Assembly (NCBI RefSeq): GCF_002775205.1
Contig: NC_036454.1
Coordinates: 6,453,882-6,517,881, forward strand
Reading direction: 5' to 3'
DNA: 64,000 nucleotides
Origin: Xiphophorus maculatus
Taxonomy: Eukaryota > Chordata > Actinopteri > Cyprinodontiformes > Poeciliidae
Part shown: positions 1-12,702 of the stretch, one piece after another
Layout: each line of letters starts with the position of its first letter
How positions within the stretch are numbered: the first letter of the stretch is position 1
The notes under the pieces: generated by a model
What the model was told of the DNA's origin: nothing
The model's input: only the letters and a program-made list of their open reading frames with translations
The model's database searches: none
Program-made: the position numbers and the translations under genes

Positions 1-284
1 TGAAATTACAGAATTTTATGCAAAAATCAATTTTTGTCAACCTGGAAATGCAGTGAAACCATAACATGTTAAATGTTTTCCCTTCAGTTACAATTTCTAG
101 ATTGAATAATTTATTGGATCAAATCATGAGATGGAGATTGAAGTCTCTCCTGCCTTCCGGTCTGCAGGAAGGACTCTAAAAGCCAATATATCACCACATA
201 CACCCTTTCCTTGTCACTTTTGCAAAAGGAAGTTCTGAACCATTCTGCACAGTGCATTGCTTTTGTTAAAAATGTTTACAGATA

Positions 285-440
285 GGGGGTGCTGCGGTGG
301 CACAGGGTAAAAACACAACCCACACAAGGGTACTTGGGCCTGGAGACTTTTGCTGCATGTCTTCCCCCTCATTACTCTACTTTCCTGTCATGGCACTTTC
401 AAATAAATGCTACTAGAGCCAAAATGAAATGGAAAATGGA
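285..440 (+). repeat. tRNA-derived SINE copy
   Basis: It begins with the GC-rich head GGGGGTGCTGCGGTGGCACA, resembling a tRNA-type box A region. It then carries the CTGCATGTCTTCCCCCTC and TTTCCTGTCA segments and an AAATAAATGC...AGAGCCAAAA tail that I recognise from common teleost SINEs. An 8-bp TACAGATA occurs on both sides (277-284 and 441-448) and fits a target-site duplication. The promoter half is eroded and the copy is old. Confidence 0.65.
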
Positions 441-934
441 TACAGATATGCTAAAAATATTCAAAGCCTGCAAGGTGTATGTACAGCTTGGGTTACCATG
501 GCAACGCAAACCTGAATCCAAAGAAAAAGGCTTAAATGGGTTTTGTTACCAATAAGATGTATAAATAGTAAATATCTAAGGGTACAAGTCTGTTAAAAAT
601 ATGCTACAATTAAAATTAAACTAAAAGTTGGGATATTGGAGATAATTGTGCCTAATTTTAACAAACAACTCCCAGAGAAAACCCAAACATGCACAGGGAG
701 AACGTGTAAAATCCATGATGGCAGGGATTGGAACCTAGGTAGCAGTGATAACTGCTCCAAAGTTCATTCCACATTTGAATTCAGTAGAAGACACTTTGTT
801 GCAATAAATGCTACATGCCGTTCATTAGATGAACTACATTCATTCGATGTAGCAGTTCATGATAGAACTAGAGTTTAAAAGCAGCAGATTCAGGATGTTC
901 AGATCAAACTAGAAAATTTCTGAAGAAATTTAAC

Positions 935-1227
935 TGGGGCCTGCCAAAGTGTGTCCGTCGGTTGGAACCCAGCGTTCTGATGCTAAAAATTAGCATCAAT
1001 GGTAAGCTTAGCTAAATTGTAGTCAATAGCCTGTGGAGAGTCAGAAGCATGTGGACCAACATGGACTTACGCCATTCAGTATGTTAAAATTAGTGTGTAT
1101 GAATGAAAATGAATGGCTGGGAGCCTGAGCTTACCCTGTCACGTGATTTCGCTCTGAAGCACCTTGACAGAAAACCGTCAGCCCTAGAGTCACTGCCCTT
1201 CCCTATGTAATGTTATGGCAGGCCCCA
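935..1227. mobile_element. MITE-like element with GGGGCCTGCC termini
   Basis: The left end reads TGGGGCCTGCC (935-945) and the right end GGCAGGCCCCA (1217-1227), forming short terminal inverted repeats around about 290 bp of non-coding DNA. A second right-type end, ATGGCAGGCCCCAAT, follows at 1311-1325, so either a second truncated copy adjoins or the element is nested. The superfamily is not identified. Confidence 0.55.
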
Positions 1228-3720
1228 AATATATAAAGAGACATTCTATTAGGTGCAGAACAATAGGTGCCTTCCATGCATTAGATAGTTATTAAATTAA
1301 ATGTAATGCCATGGCAGGCCCCAATTATAAACAAGTCTTTAGGGTTAAACCTTCAAATCAGAACATCTAACCATCACACCAATGCACAATCATAGGATTA
1401 TTCCAGATGAGACCAGACCGGAGTTGTGTTTATTCATCCAGCCTTAAAAAAAATAAGGAGATTGTTGGTGTATAAGATTTTGTGCCAAATAACACAAAGT
1501 GCAATCATAATTGGCCATAATTGGTTGCAGCAGTTATAGATATGCAAGTGGTGGCAGAGTGAGTGCGCGCAAGATAAAAATACTCCAGATGAAGTAAAAA
1601 AAAAGTAGATAAAAACGACTCCAAAAGAAGTTATTAAAAACGGGTACAGACAGTTTACAGAGATACTGATCCATGTCCTCTCAGTTACTAAACATTATTC
1701 ATTACACTGTTACAAATCTCATGGTCAAATTTTCCATCTCTTCCTTTGTGATAATTCAAGTACCAATCTTAATCGGAAGTCACAGTTTGTTCTCAAGATG
1801 TTTGTTGTTCAGCTCCATGTTTCTTTACTAGAAAAGAGGCATAGCTCCATTGCATAACACTGTCTACTGTTTCCTGGGAAGTTAAAGACTGTCTTTGCTT
1901 ATCAGCAGAATCAGGTCACTGTGAGTATTGTTGATGCAGGAGAAAAGACAGATTTTTCACCCTCAGGATCTTCTTCTAATTTGAGAAGGTTTTTTTTCCC
2001 CCTGTATATAGGAGTCAGTTTCTGAGCATGTCATAGGCCTGACCCACCCACTGGACAAAAGCTCTGGAGTCCCTGTTGTTGTGTGAGCTGATTAAATCCG
2101 GTTCTCATATACAACACTGATGCAGTTGATTCAGCTGGAGCTCAGCAGGACCTGGCTGCCTGTTAGTGGTTTTTTTTATACTGACTGCAAAGAGTTGTTT
2201 GGTGATTTTTGCCCTCATGGTTTACAGCAACTCCTTCTATTTGAGAGTAAACCACAGCCCTACCTAGAAAATCTGAGCTCAGCCCTTTCATTGTAAAAAT
2301 GACCTACATGTTTTGCTCTTGTGGATGGATGAAGACGACCGCAGAGTACTTTGACGTAGCCGTGCCTCAGCTGCTTAGAGTGCAGTGACAAATTCACAAC
2401 TTCCTGTCTCTGAGGTGCAACCACAGAAAAGGCAAAATCAGGCCTACAGCTGCTGAGATGAAACTGAAAAATGTAGATTTTTTAATTTCAGCTTGTAAAT
2501 TCTGGTTTATCTCAGGACACAAGACTCATTTCAGCCTTCTGTTTCCTTTTTGTTGTTCATACATGGTTTAACATACTTTGTTTCTGGCATCTTCCATCAG
2601 TGTTTATATTTTATAATTGGGATGACCCGGATGAGAAAACAAGGGTTTGAAGAGTTTCTGCTTTCAGAAAACAGAACCCTGATGGCCGGTTGCCATGGGG
2701 AAAAGTGGACACTTAATCCTGGGCAGGTGAGACAACGAGCCGTGTATACTCAGTCTCATCCTTACAGCCACCAGTTTACCCACATGCACTTAAACCACTA
2801 TCAGAGTGACCACCTCTGAAAGCAGGAAACTGAGTGGTTTACTGGTCTGAACCAAGTAGGTGTGCGCTGCTCCATTCAGGAATAAAGATTCCCTTCTCTC
2901 TCAGACTCCACTGATAACTTTGTTGATCGTTACAAAAAGTCCTCAAACAAGAAGTATAATTTATTTTATGCTCTATTTAGGTTTTGTTGCAAAGGTAAAT
3001 CAATGTGAACGTTAGAAACACAGATTTTCACTGACGTTAATGGTTTCATGCTGCTTGCAAAAGATTTAAGAATTGAAAGGAGTCGGATGATGCTAATCAA
3101 CTGCACTTCATTAACTGATCATCAGAAAGTTTTTGTATCTCAAACAGGGTTTGTCAAGCAAAATGCCAAGGAAGAAGGATATCAGTAATGACTTGTGAGA
3201 GGCATCCTGTCAACCTGCAAAGGGTAAAAAAAGACCTTTTCTGAATGATTTGATGTTTAGCATTTTACAGTCTGAAAGATGATTTCAGCTATTAGACCCC
3301 GTCTCAAACGGTAACGGTAATTTTTTTTCTCAAACTGGAACCTTTTTAACCTTTTGTGCTCCGTTTTCTCAGTGAAACTGATTTTCTGGAGACCCTGAAT
3401 GTTTTTTTTTTAAAAAATGGGTTCCAGAATGAAAATTTTGCCCTCTCAGATTTATTGAGAAACCTCTTGTGAATAGAGGTTTCCGAATTCCAATTCTATA
3501 GAGCGTATAATGCTCTATAGAAATTCCAAAATGCCTAAAATACTCATTGCAGAATGATGGCAATGTTCTAACAAAGCTGAACAAATTCAGCCTTTACAGA
3601 GGGATTGCAAAAAATGTGCGATAAAAAATATAGCAGTATGACTGATAGTTGCAGCTGGCTTCAGATAGTTGAGCTCAAAGTATAAATGTTTGTCCAGACG
3701 TGTCGTGTTTGGCAGAAATC
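1228..3720. other. intergenic, no gene seen
   Basis: AT-rich single-copy-looking DNA. Apart from the second GGCAGGCCCC terminus at 1311-1325 I see no exon, RNA gene or recognisable repeat. Open frames here are short and lack plausible splice contexts. Confidence 0.6.
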
Positions 3721-3733
3721 AAACACCTAACTT

Positions 3734-4017
3734 CCATCCATCCATTTTCTGTACACCCTTGTCTCTACTGGGATCAGGAGGGTTGTTGTTGCCTATCTCC
3801 AGCAAACGTTTCGGGCGAGAGGCGGGGTACAACCTGGACAGGTCGCCAGTCTGTCGTAGGGCGACATAGAGACAGACAGGACAAACAACCATGAACACAC
3901 ACTTATGGAGAATTTAGAATTTCAACTCCAGGCAGAAAGACCCTGGGCCAGGAATCAAACCCAGGACCTTCTTGCTGCAAGGCAACAGTGCTACCAACTG
4001 TGCCACTGTGCAGCCCC
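3734..4017 (-). repeat. tRNA-derived SINE with 13-bp target duplication
   Basis: Read on the minus strand the copy starts GGGGCTGCACAGTGGCACAG at 4017. It continues with a box A-like GGCACAGTTGGTAG and a box B-like GGTTTGATTCC, has the body ending in CTGGCGACCTGTCCAGGTTG and GCCTCTCGCCCGAAACG, and finishes with an ATGGATGGA tail. AAACACCTAACTT stands on both flanks (3721-3733 and 4018-4030), a clean 13-bp target-site duplication of the kind LINE machinery makes. It matches a SINE type very common in teleosts. It carries no intact gene. Confidence 0.9.
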
Positions 4018-4030
4018 AAACACCTAACTT

Positions 4031-6678
4031 TTATATTATTATTATTTTTATATGTTTTGGTTATTCTAGATTTGAGTAGGGGGCTAAGTAATGGTTCAGA
4101 ATGCATTTCTGATCTAAAATATTTACATTTCTGCAGCCTTAGCTAAAAATATTCTCTTTTTTTGAGGAAATTTACTCCTTTTTTTCCCTATCTATCACAA
4201 CCCTAATACAGCAGTTGTACTTTTCAGATTTTGTGAAAATTGATCACAAATTGATCACATAAATTTCCTGTAAATGCACTGATGATTATATTGATAATGT
4301 GATAAAATTGAGAACAGTTCCAGAGGTATATTTTTTTTTTTTGCAAAGTTCTGCATGTGTTTGTTTTTATTTCCACATGGAACCAAATCTTAATTATGAC
4401 AGAACGAAGCCAACTTTATCTGGGATGTCAAAGCTCGTGCTTAAATTAGAGCCAGACTCGTTACTTATGTATGGATTTAGATAAAGCTTTCAGCAAGTCT
4501 CATGTTTCCACACTCAGCAGGATTATAAAGAGGATTGCTGAACCTCCACTAACAGCTGCCACTTCAGTACATATACACACAGGTTCACAGTGGGAGCTTT
4601 CCCTCTTTACAGGCTAAACGTTCAGCTAAGTGAATGTTTAGATAAATATAGGGAAGATTATCTGAAAATATCAGAATGCTTTCATGACTGAATGAGCTGA
4701 AATTAACTTTACAAGTTGTTCAGCAGCTGATCAAACAGGTTAAAGAATAAATGAGTCACATGTAAAACAAACAAAACGTAATGGTGGCCATCAGGTCTCA
4801 TGTGATGGCTTCTCATGTGAGGAGATAGTGTTAATGGTTTTGCTGTTCGGTGGAGGGGGGCTTCACATCTTCAGAGTCAAGGAAATTCAGTCAAACGACT
4901 GAAAACAGAGGGACGTGGGATTACTGTTTGGGCTACTATAAATGATTTGTGAAAGGGAAAAAGTGAGTCATTGTCCCTCCAATGCACTCACCCACAAACA
5001 TCATCTGTCCGTCTCGTCCAAGGACATCAGGGAAGACATTTTCCCCGTAGGCGCAGAGTGCACCCAGTCACCTCTTAATAACCAGGAAGTGAAGCTTGTT
5101 AATCCCGTCTTCCAGCTCCAAAAGGTGTGTTTCTGTTTCTGTAATCTCATCGCAGAGTTGCTACGTCTAGCTTGTTTTTCTGGATTTTACTTTGTTTAGG
5201 CAACATGTAATTAATAATTATACAGGACAGCCATCAGTAATCAATGTTTTGTTTTGTACAAGGTGTTCAGCATTATGCTGCGAAATAATCCACATTCATG
5301 TTTTCAATTTGCTTTTAACAACCACTTCTATCTCCAGAAATTTCCACTCTGAGGGACAAATAAACCATTGTTCTGTTCTTTTGTATATAATAGAATAAAT
5401 GTCCCATTCTTACTCCATAGGGTTTATATGACATGAGTTCACCCTTTTCTGCTATAACTGATTTAATTTCTGTGGGGAAACTTTCCAAATGGTGTATGCT
5501 GATATTTGATCTATCTTCCAAAAGCACTTTTGTAAGGTCAGACACTGATGTTGGACTTTAAGGCTTTAACCTTAGTCACCTGTCTAATACAGTCCAAAGG
5601 TATTCTATCAAGTGGCCAGTTAAAAGTCTTTCTCACCAAACTTATCTGTATCTTTCCAGCTTTTCCAAAACTGTTCCCACAATGCTGAGATGATCAAATT
5701 GTCCAAAATCTCATTATGTGCTGAAATATTGAGATTTCCTTTCACTGGAACTAAGGATTGAGCCCAATTTCATCAATGAAAGTATTATGAGAACAGTTGG
5801 CCTGAAATTACCTCTGATGATCAAATTATTTACAGTATGTAGATTGCTGAATAATAAGAAACTCAGCACTAAGGAGACTTTGATTCATTGTTTGTAATTA
5901 TGATGTACTGTAAGTAGACAAGCCTGCACATCTGAATGTTATAACAAATGCAAATTCCCAGTTTATTCACAGAATCATCTTCATTTCCTGGGTAAGACAC
6001 AGCTTATACCGAAGCTTTAAGATGGAATAATGACTTTAAAATTGTGTTAATACATAAATTTGAATCATACATCCTTTATTCATTTCAAATCTGATTATTC
6101 TCTGAAAGTCAAGCCATGAAAACAGCATCCTTATCCAAGCTGCGGACCTGATTGCATACTATCAGTGACGCACATGTAGCAGCGTAAACACACACACTCC
6201 AACCTTGCCCTCCGTGACGGTGGCCTTCTCAAGCAGCGGAACAGATCTTCATGTGTCGTTGCTGTTGGCAACAAAGCCTGTTCAGTGTCCCACGTGTCAT
6301 TTCCAAGGCTGAACCAAAACTCAAACAATAAGCAGAAAGACAGCTTATGAAAGGGTTTTCTTTTTAAGACTTTGCATGTCTTGAAAGGATTGATGTTTTT
6401 TGCAGCAGGGCTCTTTCTGGGTATCATTTAATTCACATCTTGAATCCTGTAGATTCCACAGAGCGATTTAGACGGAGGAGTTAGTCTACAGACCAGTGTT
6501 TTGTGAAGTAAAATTCAATCAGCTGCACATTTTGCACATTTTTTAATGACGCAGAGCAACAGGACAACAGGCAATGGCCAGACTTGATCAACCGCCACAC
6601 ATCAACCGCCACAAACCTTGACTGACAATGGTTCTTGTCAAACCAGTTGGTCCCACCATGCCTCCAGTACAGTTTGTA
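4031..6678. other. intergenic, no gene seen
   Basis: AT-rich DNA with only short open frames in both strands and no exon signature. No repeat was recognised with confidence. Confidence 0.55.
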
Positions 6679-7116
6679 CAAGGGATGGGCAGCCTTTTCA
6701 GTTCGAAGAGTCACTTTTGCTTTCATCCTTGTGGAAGAAAATTTTTCTTGAGCCCAAAAGCCTGCTTGACACATTACATACATTATATTTAGATATAGGA
6801 ATGCAGACCATATAGAATTTGCTCTGACCTGAGAAGAACAAATAGGCCAATGGATCCCCTTATAAATATATATAGAATATATTGAAAATATATAATCAAA
6901 AATAAGCCCATCTCAATGAATAAAGGGCAGCGTAACAAAACAAAAACCAACTTTGTACCATTATTGCCGGTTTATAGTGAAAATCCTATGCAGAGACGGC
7001 ATAAAATAATATGTAGGGGTTGCTAAATTGGCAGTATTTACTTTTAAAAATAATGTTATGTTTCGTCAAAAATATTAAGAACCACTTTTGAGGGGCAAAA
7101 GATTGCAAACCCCTTG
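6679..7116. mobile_element. hAT-like non-autonomous DNA element
   Basis: The left end, CAAGGGATGGGCAGCCTTTT, pairs imperfectly with the right end read on the other strand, CAAGGGGTTTGCAATCTTTT. CAGGGGTNNGCAA-like termini are typical of hAT elements in vertebrates. The 438-bp body is AT-rich and non-coding. I could not see a clear 8-bp target duplication, so the superfamily is tentative. Confidence 0.6.
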
Positions 7117-8008
7117 CCAAAACCATTACCTTCGTTCTGGTCAGCACCAGAGATTTTCTATCCTTTGCTGTAAAAATGCTACTGAATCTAAAAGTGAGTA
7201 GAAAAGGCATCTCCAATATAATGTGAACTAAAGCAAACAAGTCACCCTGAAACTAGCTTCTTTGTGATTTATTTCTTTATTTGTGAAACTCTGCTTTTAA
7301 AATTCTATTTTTTTTTCTATCCAGAAATGTTTTTATCATAACTGCACAGATGTTGAAAAGGAAGTGCACATTTGCTTCAAGGACTCAACAACTGATGTCA
7401 GCAAGGTGGAATAAACCAAGATGAGGCAATCTATCAGAAACAATGTCAGCGGGTTTTATTACGGCGTTCTGGTTTGATGTGTAATTTAAAAGGCACAAGC
7501 TGATGCACACTGCAGGACGACTTGCGTCACACATTGCACAAGGCTTCATTGCTATGGTTTCACTTCCTGTACATGTGGCAGATCTGCTACAGGCAGCCTG
7601 CATGCTGAAAGAAAGCATTAATCCCCTTAGATTCCTCCCACACAGTATGTCTGATCTTTTCTTTGAAGCTCCTTAAAATGCATCAAACTAATCTAATAGA
7701 GATTTACCTCAGATCAAAGAGATTTAAACCTCACATCATAAATTAGCGTTTAATTTTACCTTCATAACTGTGTCTCTAACCTCATATTCAAAATAGAATC
7801 GGGATCCTTATTTCCTTTAAAATGTAACACATAGGCAGAGCTAAAATCATTTTGCAAGCCGTCTGCTCAGTGTGGGCCTCTGTGATTAGAGGCTCATTCT
7901 ACAGCAACATGATCACAGAGCACAGACAGGCAGGCACTCACATTTAAAAGCCAAGTATGGTAATTCCTGTTTGGAGTTTCAGCTTTCATGCAATTTCATC
8001 AGGACCAC

Positions 8009-8033
8009 CTGAGACAACAAGTTGTTGTCTCAG
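8009..8033. repeat. 25-bp perfect palindrome
   Basis: Two 12-nt arms, CTGAGACAACAA and TTGTTGTCTCAG, flank a single central G. Such one-base-spacer perfect palindromes usually arise by template switching during replication. Confidence 0.9.
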
Positions 8034-8061
8034 CCTGCACAAAATCTGTTGCTATATCACA

Positions 8062-8106
8062 GACTCATTGTTGGAGACCTATGACTCCAACAATGAGTCA
8101 TAGGTC
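8062..8106. repeat. two overlapping alternative hairpins
   Basis: The arms GACTCATTGTTGGAG (8062-8076) and CTCCAACAATGAGTC (8085-8099) form a perfect 15-bp stem with an 8-nt loop. A second perfect 12-bp pair, GACCTATGACTC (8076-8087) and GAGTCATAGGTC (8095-8106), overlaps it, so the two folds exclude each other. Confidence 0.9.
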
Positions 8107-11100
8107 AATGCTGCCAGGGTAAACCTCAGTACACAGAGCCCAACATTTTAACATAACACATTGTTCTAAGCAAGAATCTACGACCACACCATTAGTTTTA
8201 CCTTGGCAACACAAAGTGGTTTGTTTCTATTAAATTTAGTCCAGTTTTCCAGCCAACAGCACCAACAAGCTAACTGAGGAACCACAGCTGCTCCACAGTT
8301 CTGTCAGGTAAGGTTTGTTTGTTTTCACAGGCAGGGTCAAAGGGCATTCTGAATGTCAAGATGCTTAGAGTTTCTACCGAGTTGAAAGTTGATCCTGGAA
8401 AGCACCCAAGAATTTAAGTGTTTTCCAGGTTTTAGTTTCCAGAAACTAGAAATTCCAATAAGAACAACAACAAAAAATCCCCAACAGTCTGAAATGCATC
8501 ATTAAAAGTCAGAAGCTCTAGAACTGAAAATCAATTGTGGCTCCTTGAGATCTAAACATTAGTTTATTTACACTTTTGTCTAGTTGTATTATACTAAATC
8601 AGCCAGTATTTAAGCTGCTACTTTAAGTAGAAATGTGTTCAGATGCATTAGTTCCCTCCTGCTGCCAACGATGAACCGGCTCTGGACTGGTGGTCTGTTT
8701 TGTGCTTCTCTGAAACGGATGGTTGTGGTGTTTGCTAAGCTTTTTACATACAAGTGCTTGGTAATCTGGAACACTTATTTCCTTTGCAACAACCTTTCCT
8801 TATTTGTGAGGTAATTTTAATTTAAGAAAAAAAGCAATGGCTTCACTCTTTCATTAGACAAAAAAAACTACAAGTAAGCACCATGACAACGGTTTCCAGC
8901 AGCTCTCTGTATTTATAGTTTGCTAATTAGATTGAGAATGATTTCAGCTGGACTGTTTCACAGTTTCACCTGCTCTGATGATCTGATTACGTTGTAAGAT
9001 GGTTATTTAATGATTTTGTTTCATGGTAACAATAGTCTACCACAAAGTAGGTTAAAGGTCTGAACAGTGAATTAAACTACTTATTTGCACTTTTGTCTGT
9101 TTATAGCTATTTACTGGCAGTATAAGAATAAAAGGTGTTAAAAATGCATTGTATGTTCACTTAATTACAACAAATGTGTTTCTATTGCACAAATTCAAAA
9201 CAAATATTACATCACTGCACTTTACATAGAAATGGTCTGAACAACATCCAAATAAAAACACTGAAATGATGAAATTCACTTCATAACAATCTCTTTAATG
9301 CCAATACAATCCTATACAATCTAATTCAGTCCAAGCTTTAACACTTTCCAGTCATATTGAGTTAGTCAGAGCCAATTAATGAAACATATGAGGAAACAGT
9401 AGAAAGGAATGACTTTCTTCACAGGAAGAAACTTTTTGATCTTCCTTAACGAGTTTGTGCAAGAAATAGAAGCAGTTTATATTAAAGCATATATATTAAA
9501 GCAAATTCAAATAGGAATGGTCATAGTTGATGTTAAAAAGCAGAACACAGAGGTAATTAAAGCATAGTTCAGAAAAATTAAAAACAGATCTCTGCTTTTT
9601 AAAAATTGTATTCGCATTAACAAGGTCATTGCACCTTATTTCATTCAAATCTAAATGTCTATTTCGTGCTATGCTATCAAACAATGTCAGTTAGTTGTAT
9701 GCCTGTGGTCACAGTCTAGCAGACACGCTGTTGCTAAGTTTAAAGTAATTGAAAGCAGAAGAAAATGTCAAACAGTTACAACTGAACCCAGATCAGATGT
9801 TTAGCAACAAATCTGTTTTGGTACGTGTTGAAGACAGCCTGACAAGTCACTCTGAACTTTGTCATGATGACATAACTTCAAAGAATCACAAGTTTCTATG
9901 CTGATAAATTTCTAAAAAGAAAAAAAAATTACCGTACTTGGATAGAAAATTCGAGTGTGGGACTTCGAGAGTTTGTCAGTGCCCTTAACTGTTTAAGTAG
10001 CGATAAGGGAGAGCAAAGAGCTGCAGCAGCTGCGGGAGAATTTATCAGCAGGACAAAGGGCTGCCCTCAGCCAGTGTGCATTCGGGAACTGATTAAAGCA
10101 CATCCAGAAGTCAAAACAGCACTCCCATTAGGCGCCGTCATTTAACAAAATACAGGCTTCAGTTCTAAGCAACAGTAAAAGAACATTGTGTTCAATTAGA
10201 CCAGTGAGGCAGAACATCTCAAACATTGAGAAACAAGACTTCGTATTTTGCAATTTTAAGTGTTTTAATCCAGCTGCTTTCAGGACAACTTGTCTCTCTC
10301 TCTTTTTTTTTTTTTTTACGTAATGTCAATATTCAGGTTTTGCTTGCGCAACTTTTCCCCACAGAACAAACTCTAGAAGCAGCCAGGGACGTTGAACAAA
10401 TATTAGATTTTCCTGGAGGCGGCCTTACAGATGTGTTTGTCATCTACTGTCTCAGCATAGAAACAAGAATAGAGGTTAAAAAAATCAATGTTTAAAAAAA
10501 AGAAAAATGGTTTCATTTCTAAACAATTATGTATATCACCATGCAAACGTTTTAAACAATTCCTGCTTTCCTTAGTTTGACATTCTCATAATGTTTTGAA
10601 TGTTTTTATCTACATTTGATTAAAAATGAAATATTCAAAAATATTTATGCCCCTCTTAATTAGTGGAAAAAAGTTTAAAAGGCCTTTTTGATAAGTTTGT
10701 TTCCTCTGGTATTTTAAATATTTATCTTCAGAGATGAGCTATAACTCATGTATAACTCAAGTCTCCTTCCCTTCACTCGAATCTTTAACTTCACAGATTC
10801 GGAATCAGATTCCGGATTGGACTCCAGCTGTGATGGCCCAAAACAATTATTTCAATTACTTTAAGCCTAAATCTGCCAGAGGTAAATCATTTCGGGCAGT
10901 TACAGGGTTCCTGTCAAGTTGAATTCTGAATCCTAAGCTGAGAAAGACCTAATGTTACTGCTACAATATTAGAAAACATTTTTTTATTAATTCAGATTCA
11001 GATTCACAGAAGTTACTGTATGTGTGAAAGCAACAGCGAAATTAACTTGGTACCCAGAGCTTTAATGTCATCTTAAATATTTTGTAATTCAATCAGCTCA

Positions 11101-12673
11101 ACTTAGTCTTTTAGCCTCCAGTCTAATTACTTGGTATTTTACTTACATGTGCAATATGTTTAACTTTATTCTTTAGAGCCAATTATTAATACCATATTAA
11201 ATTCTTACACTCACTTTATTTATTCTTAGTTTTCCACCCTGAGGCAGAGATTCTAAAACTAAGAGAGAAGTTGAAATGATTTCCCAGATATGTTTTTCCT
11301 CTGGCGTTCTGCAGAACTACCATCCCCCCTCGGTCCAAGGCCGAGCTCAGACTCTGTGGTATTTTAGAAATGTGTGTTGGCTTGTTGCTGTCTCATTCCC
11401 AAATCTGGGCCCTCCTGTTTACCGTACGAAAATCTTCTCCACTCATGCGCAGTTACACACTTCCTCCTTTCAGGCATGGAAGAAAAGCTGGAACTATTAT
11501 CACAAATAGAAACTTGACAAGAAGATGCTGGAAGTTATTTTTTTTATTGATTTCAGTTTTGCTCTTGGTAGAATAAACATAATTTTTAGGACATGGCTTG
11601 CCCACAATGTCACTTTTACTTCTCCAAAATGCTAACAGAAGCTTCATTAACATATATTCAAAACTGGTACAAAAGCATACAGAGCCTAAAATATTTCTAT
11701 TTAGATCTCCACTTCCCAAAACTAAAACATATCTTAGTTTTATTATCTGTGGTCTCTAAATGTTGTACATTTAACAAAACTTTTATAGTAAACAAAAGAA
11801 TGTCTTTAAGTTGACAGTATAATAGAAGGTGATTTGAATTACAAACTCACAAATGACATTGTTTAATAGAATAAATCAACAGCATTAGGAGGAGACAACT
11901 GGAGATAAACAGTGCAGAGTTGTGCCAGCTCACACTTATCAAGATCTAGTTCTAGCAAGTTAAAATGAATGAATGTTAATAGTTCACCACTTCAACAGGT
12001 TCACAACTCCACCATAATCTAGTGTTCACTTATCATGTGCTGTCTGAAATAAAGTTTAAAAACAAATGAGTAAAACAAGTATTGAACATTTTAATGTTCG
12101 GGGCCATTGATATGAAATTTACAAAAGATGTCAGCAAGTTATCCACACATACAGGTAAACAAATTACTCCATTAACCAACTAATTAACCCATGAAATGAA
12201 AATGTAATGAAATGAGAAGTGCAAAAAGACATAGAAGTCCAAAAAAAAACCCCAGTTGAAATCTGTCAGTAGTTTGGAAGAATTCTGGCTATTTGTAAAC
12301 TGATATCAGCTAGTTTACTATTAACTAGGGTAATAAAATAGTTTCTTATTACCTGACTATTGCAGAGTGAGACAAAGGGTGAAAGTAAAGTAAGCATTCA
12401 AAAAGGATGTAACGATTCTACTAATGGCAATGACTTCACCGACTTCTGTAAACCTCTAAATGTCTTACTGAGCACTATTAGAGCGATACTACACGAGCAA
12501 AAATAATAAAAAATCACTATAAACCAGGCACCTAAAAAGACATATGTCTTGACATAGCAGGTAAAGATTTTTTATATTAAATCAAGGAATAACACACACA
12601 ATCACAATGATGATCAGTGAAAAAATGTGAGCATTTAATCTGGTCAGATGGGATCAAAATTGAGCTTTTTGAA

Positions 12674-12702
12674 TGTCATTGAACACAACATGTTCAATGA
12701 CA
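12674..12702. repeat. 12-bp inverted repeat, 5-nt loop
   Basis: TGTCATTGAACA (12674-12685) and TGTTCAATGACA (12691-12702) are exact reverse complements separated by CAACA. No gene is adjacent to suggest a terminator or RNA function. Confidence 0.85.
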
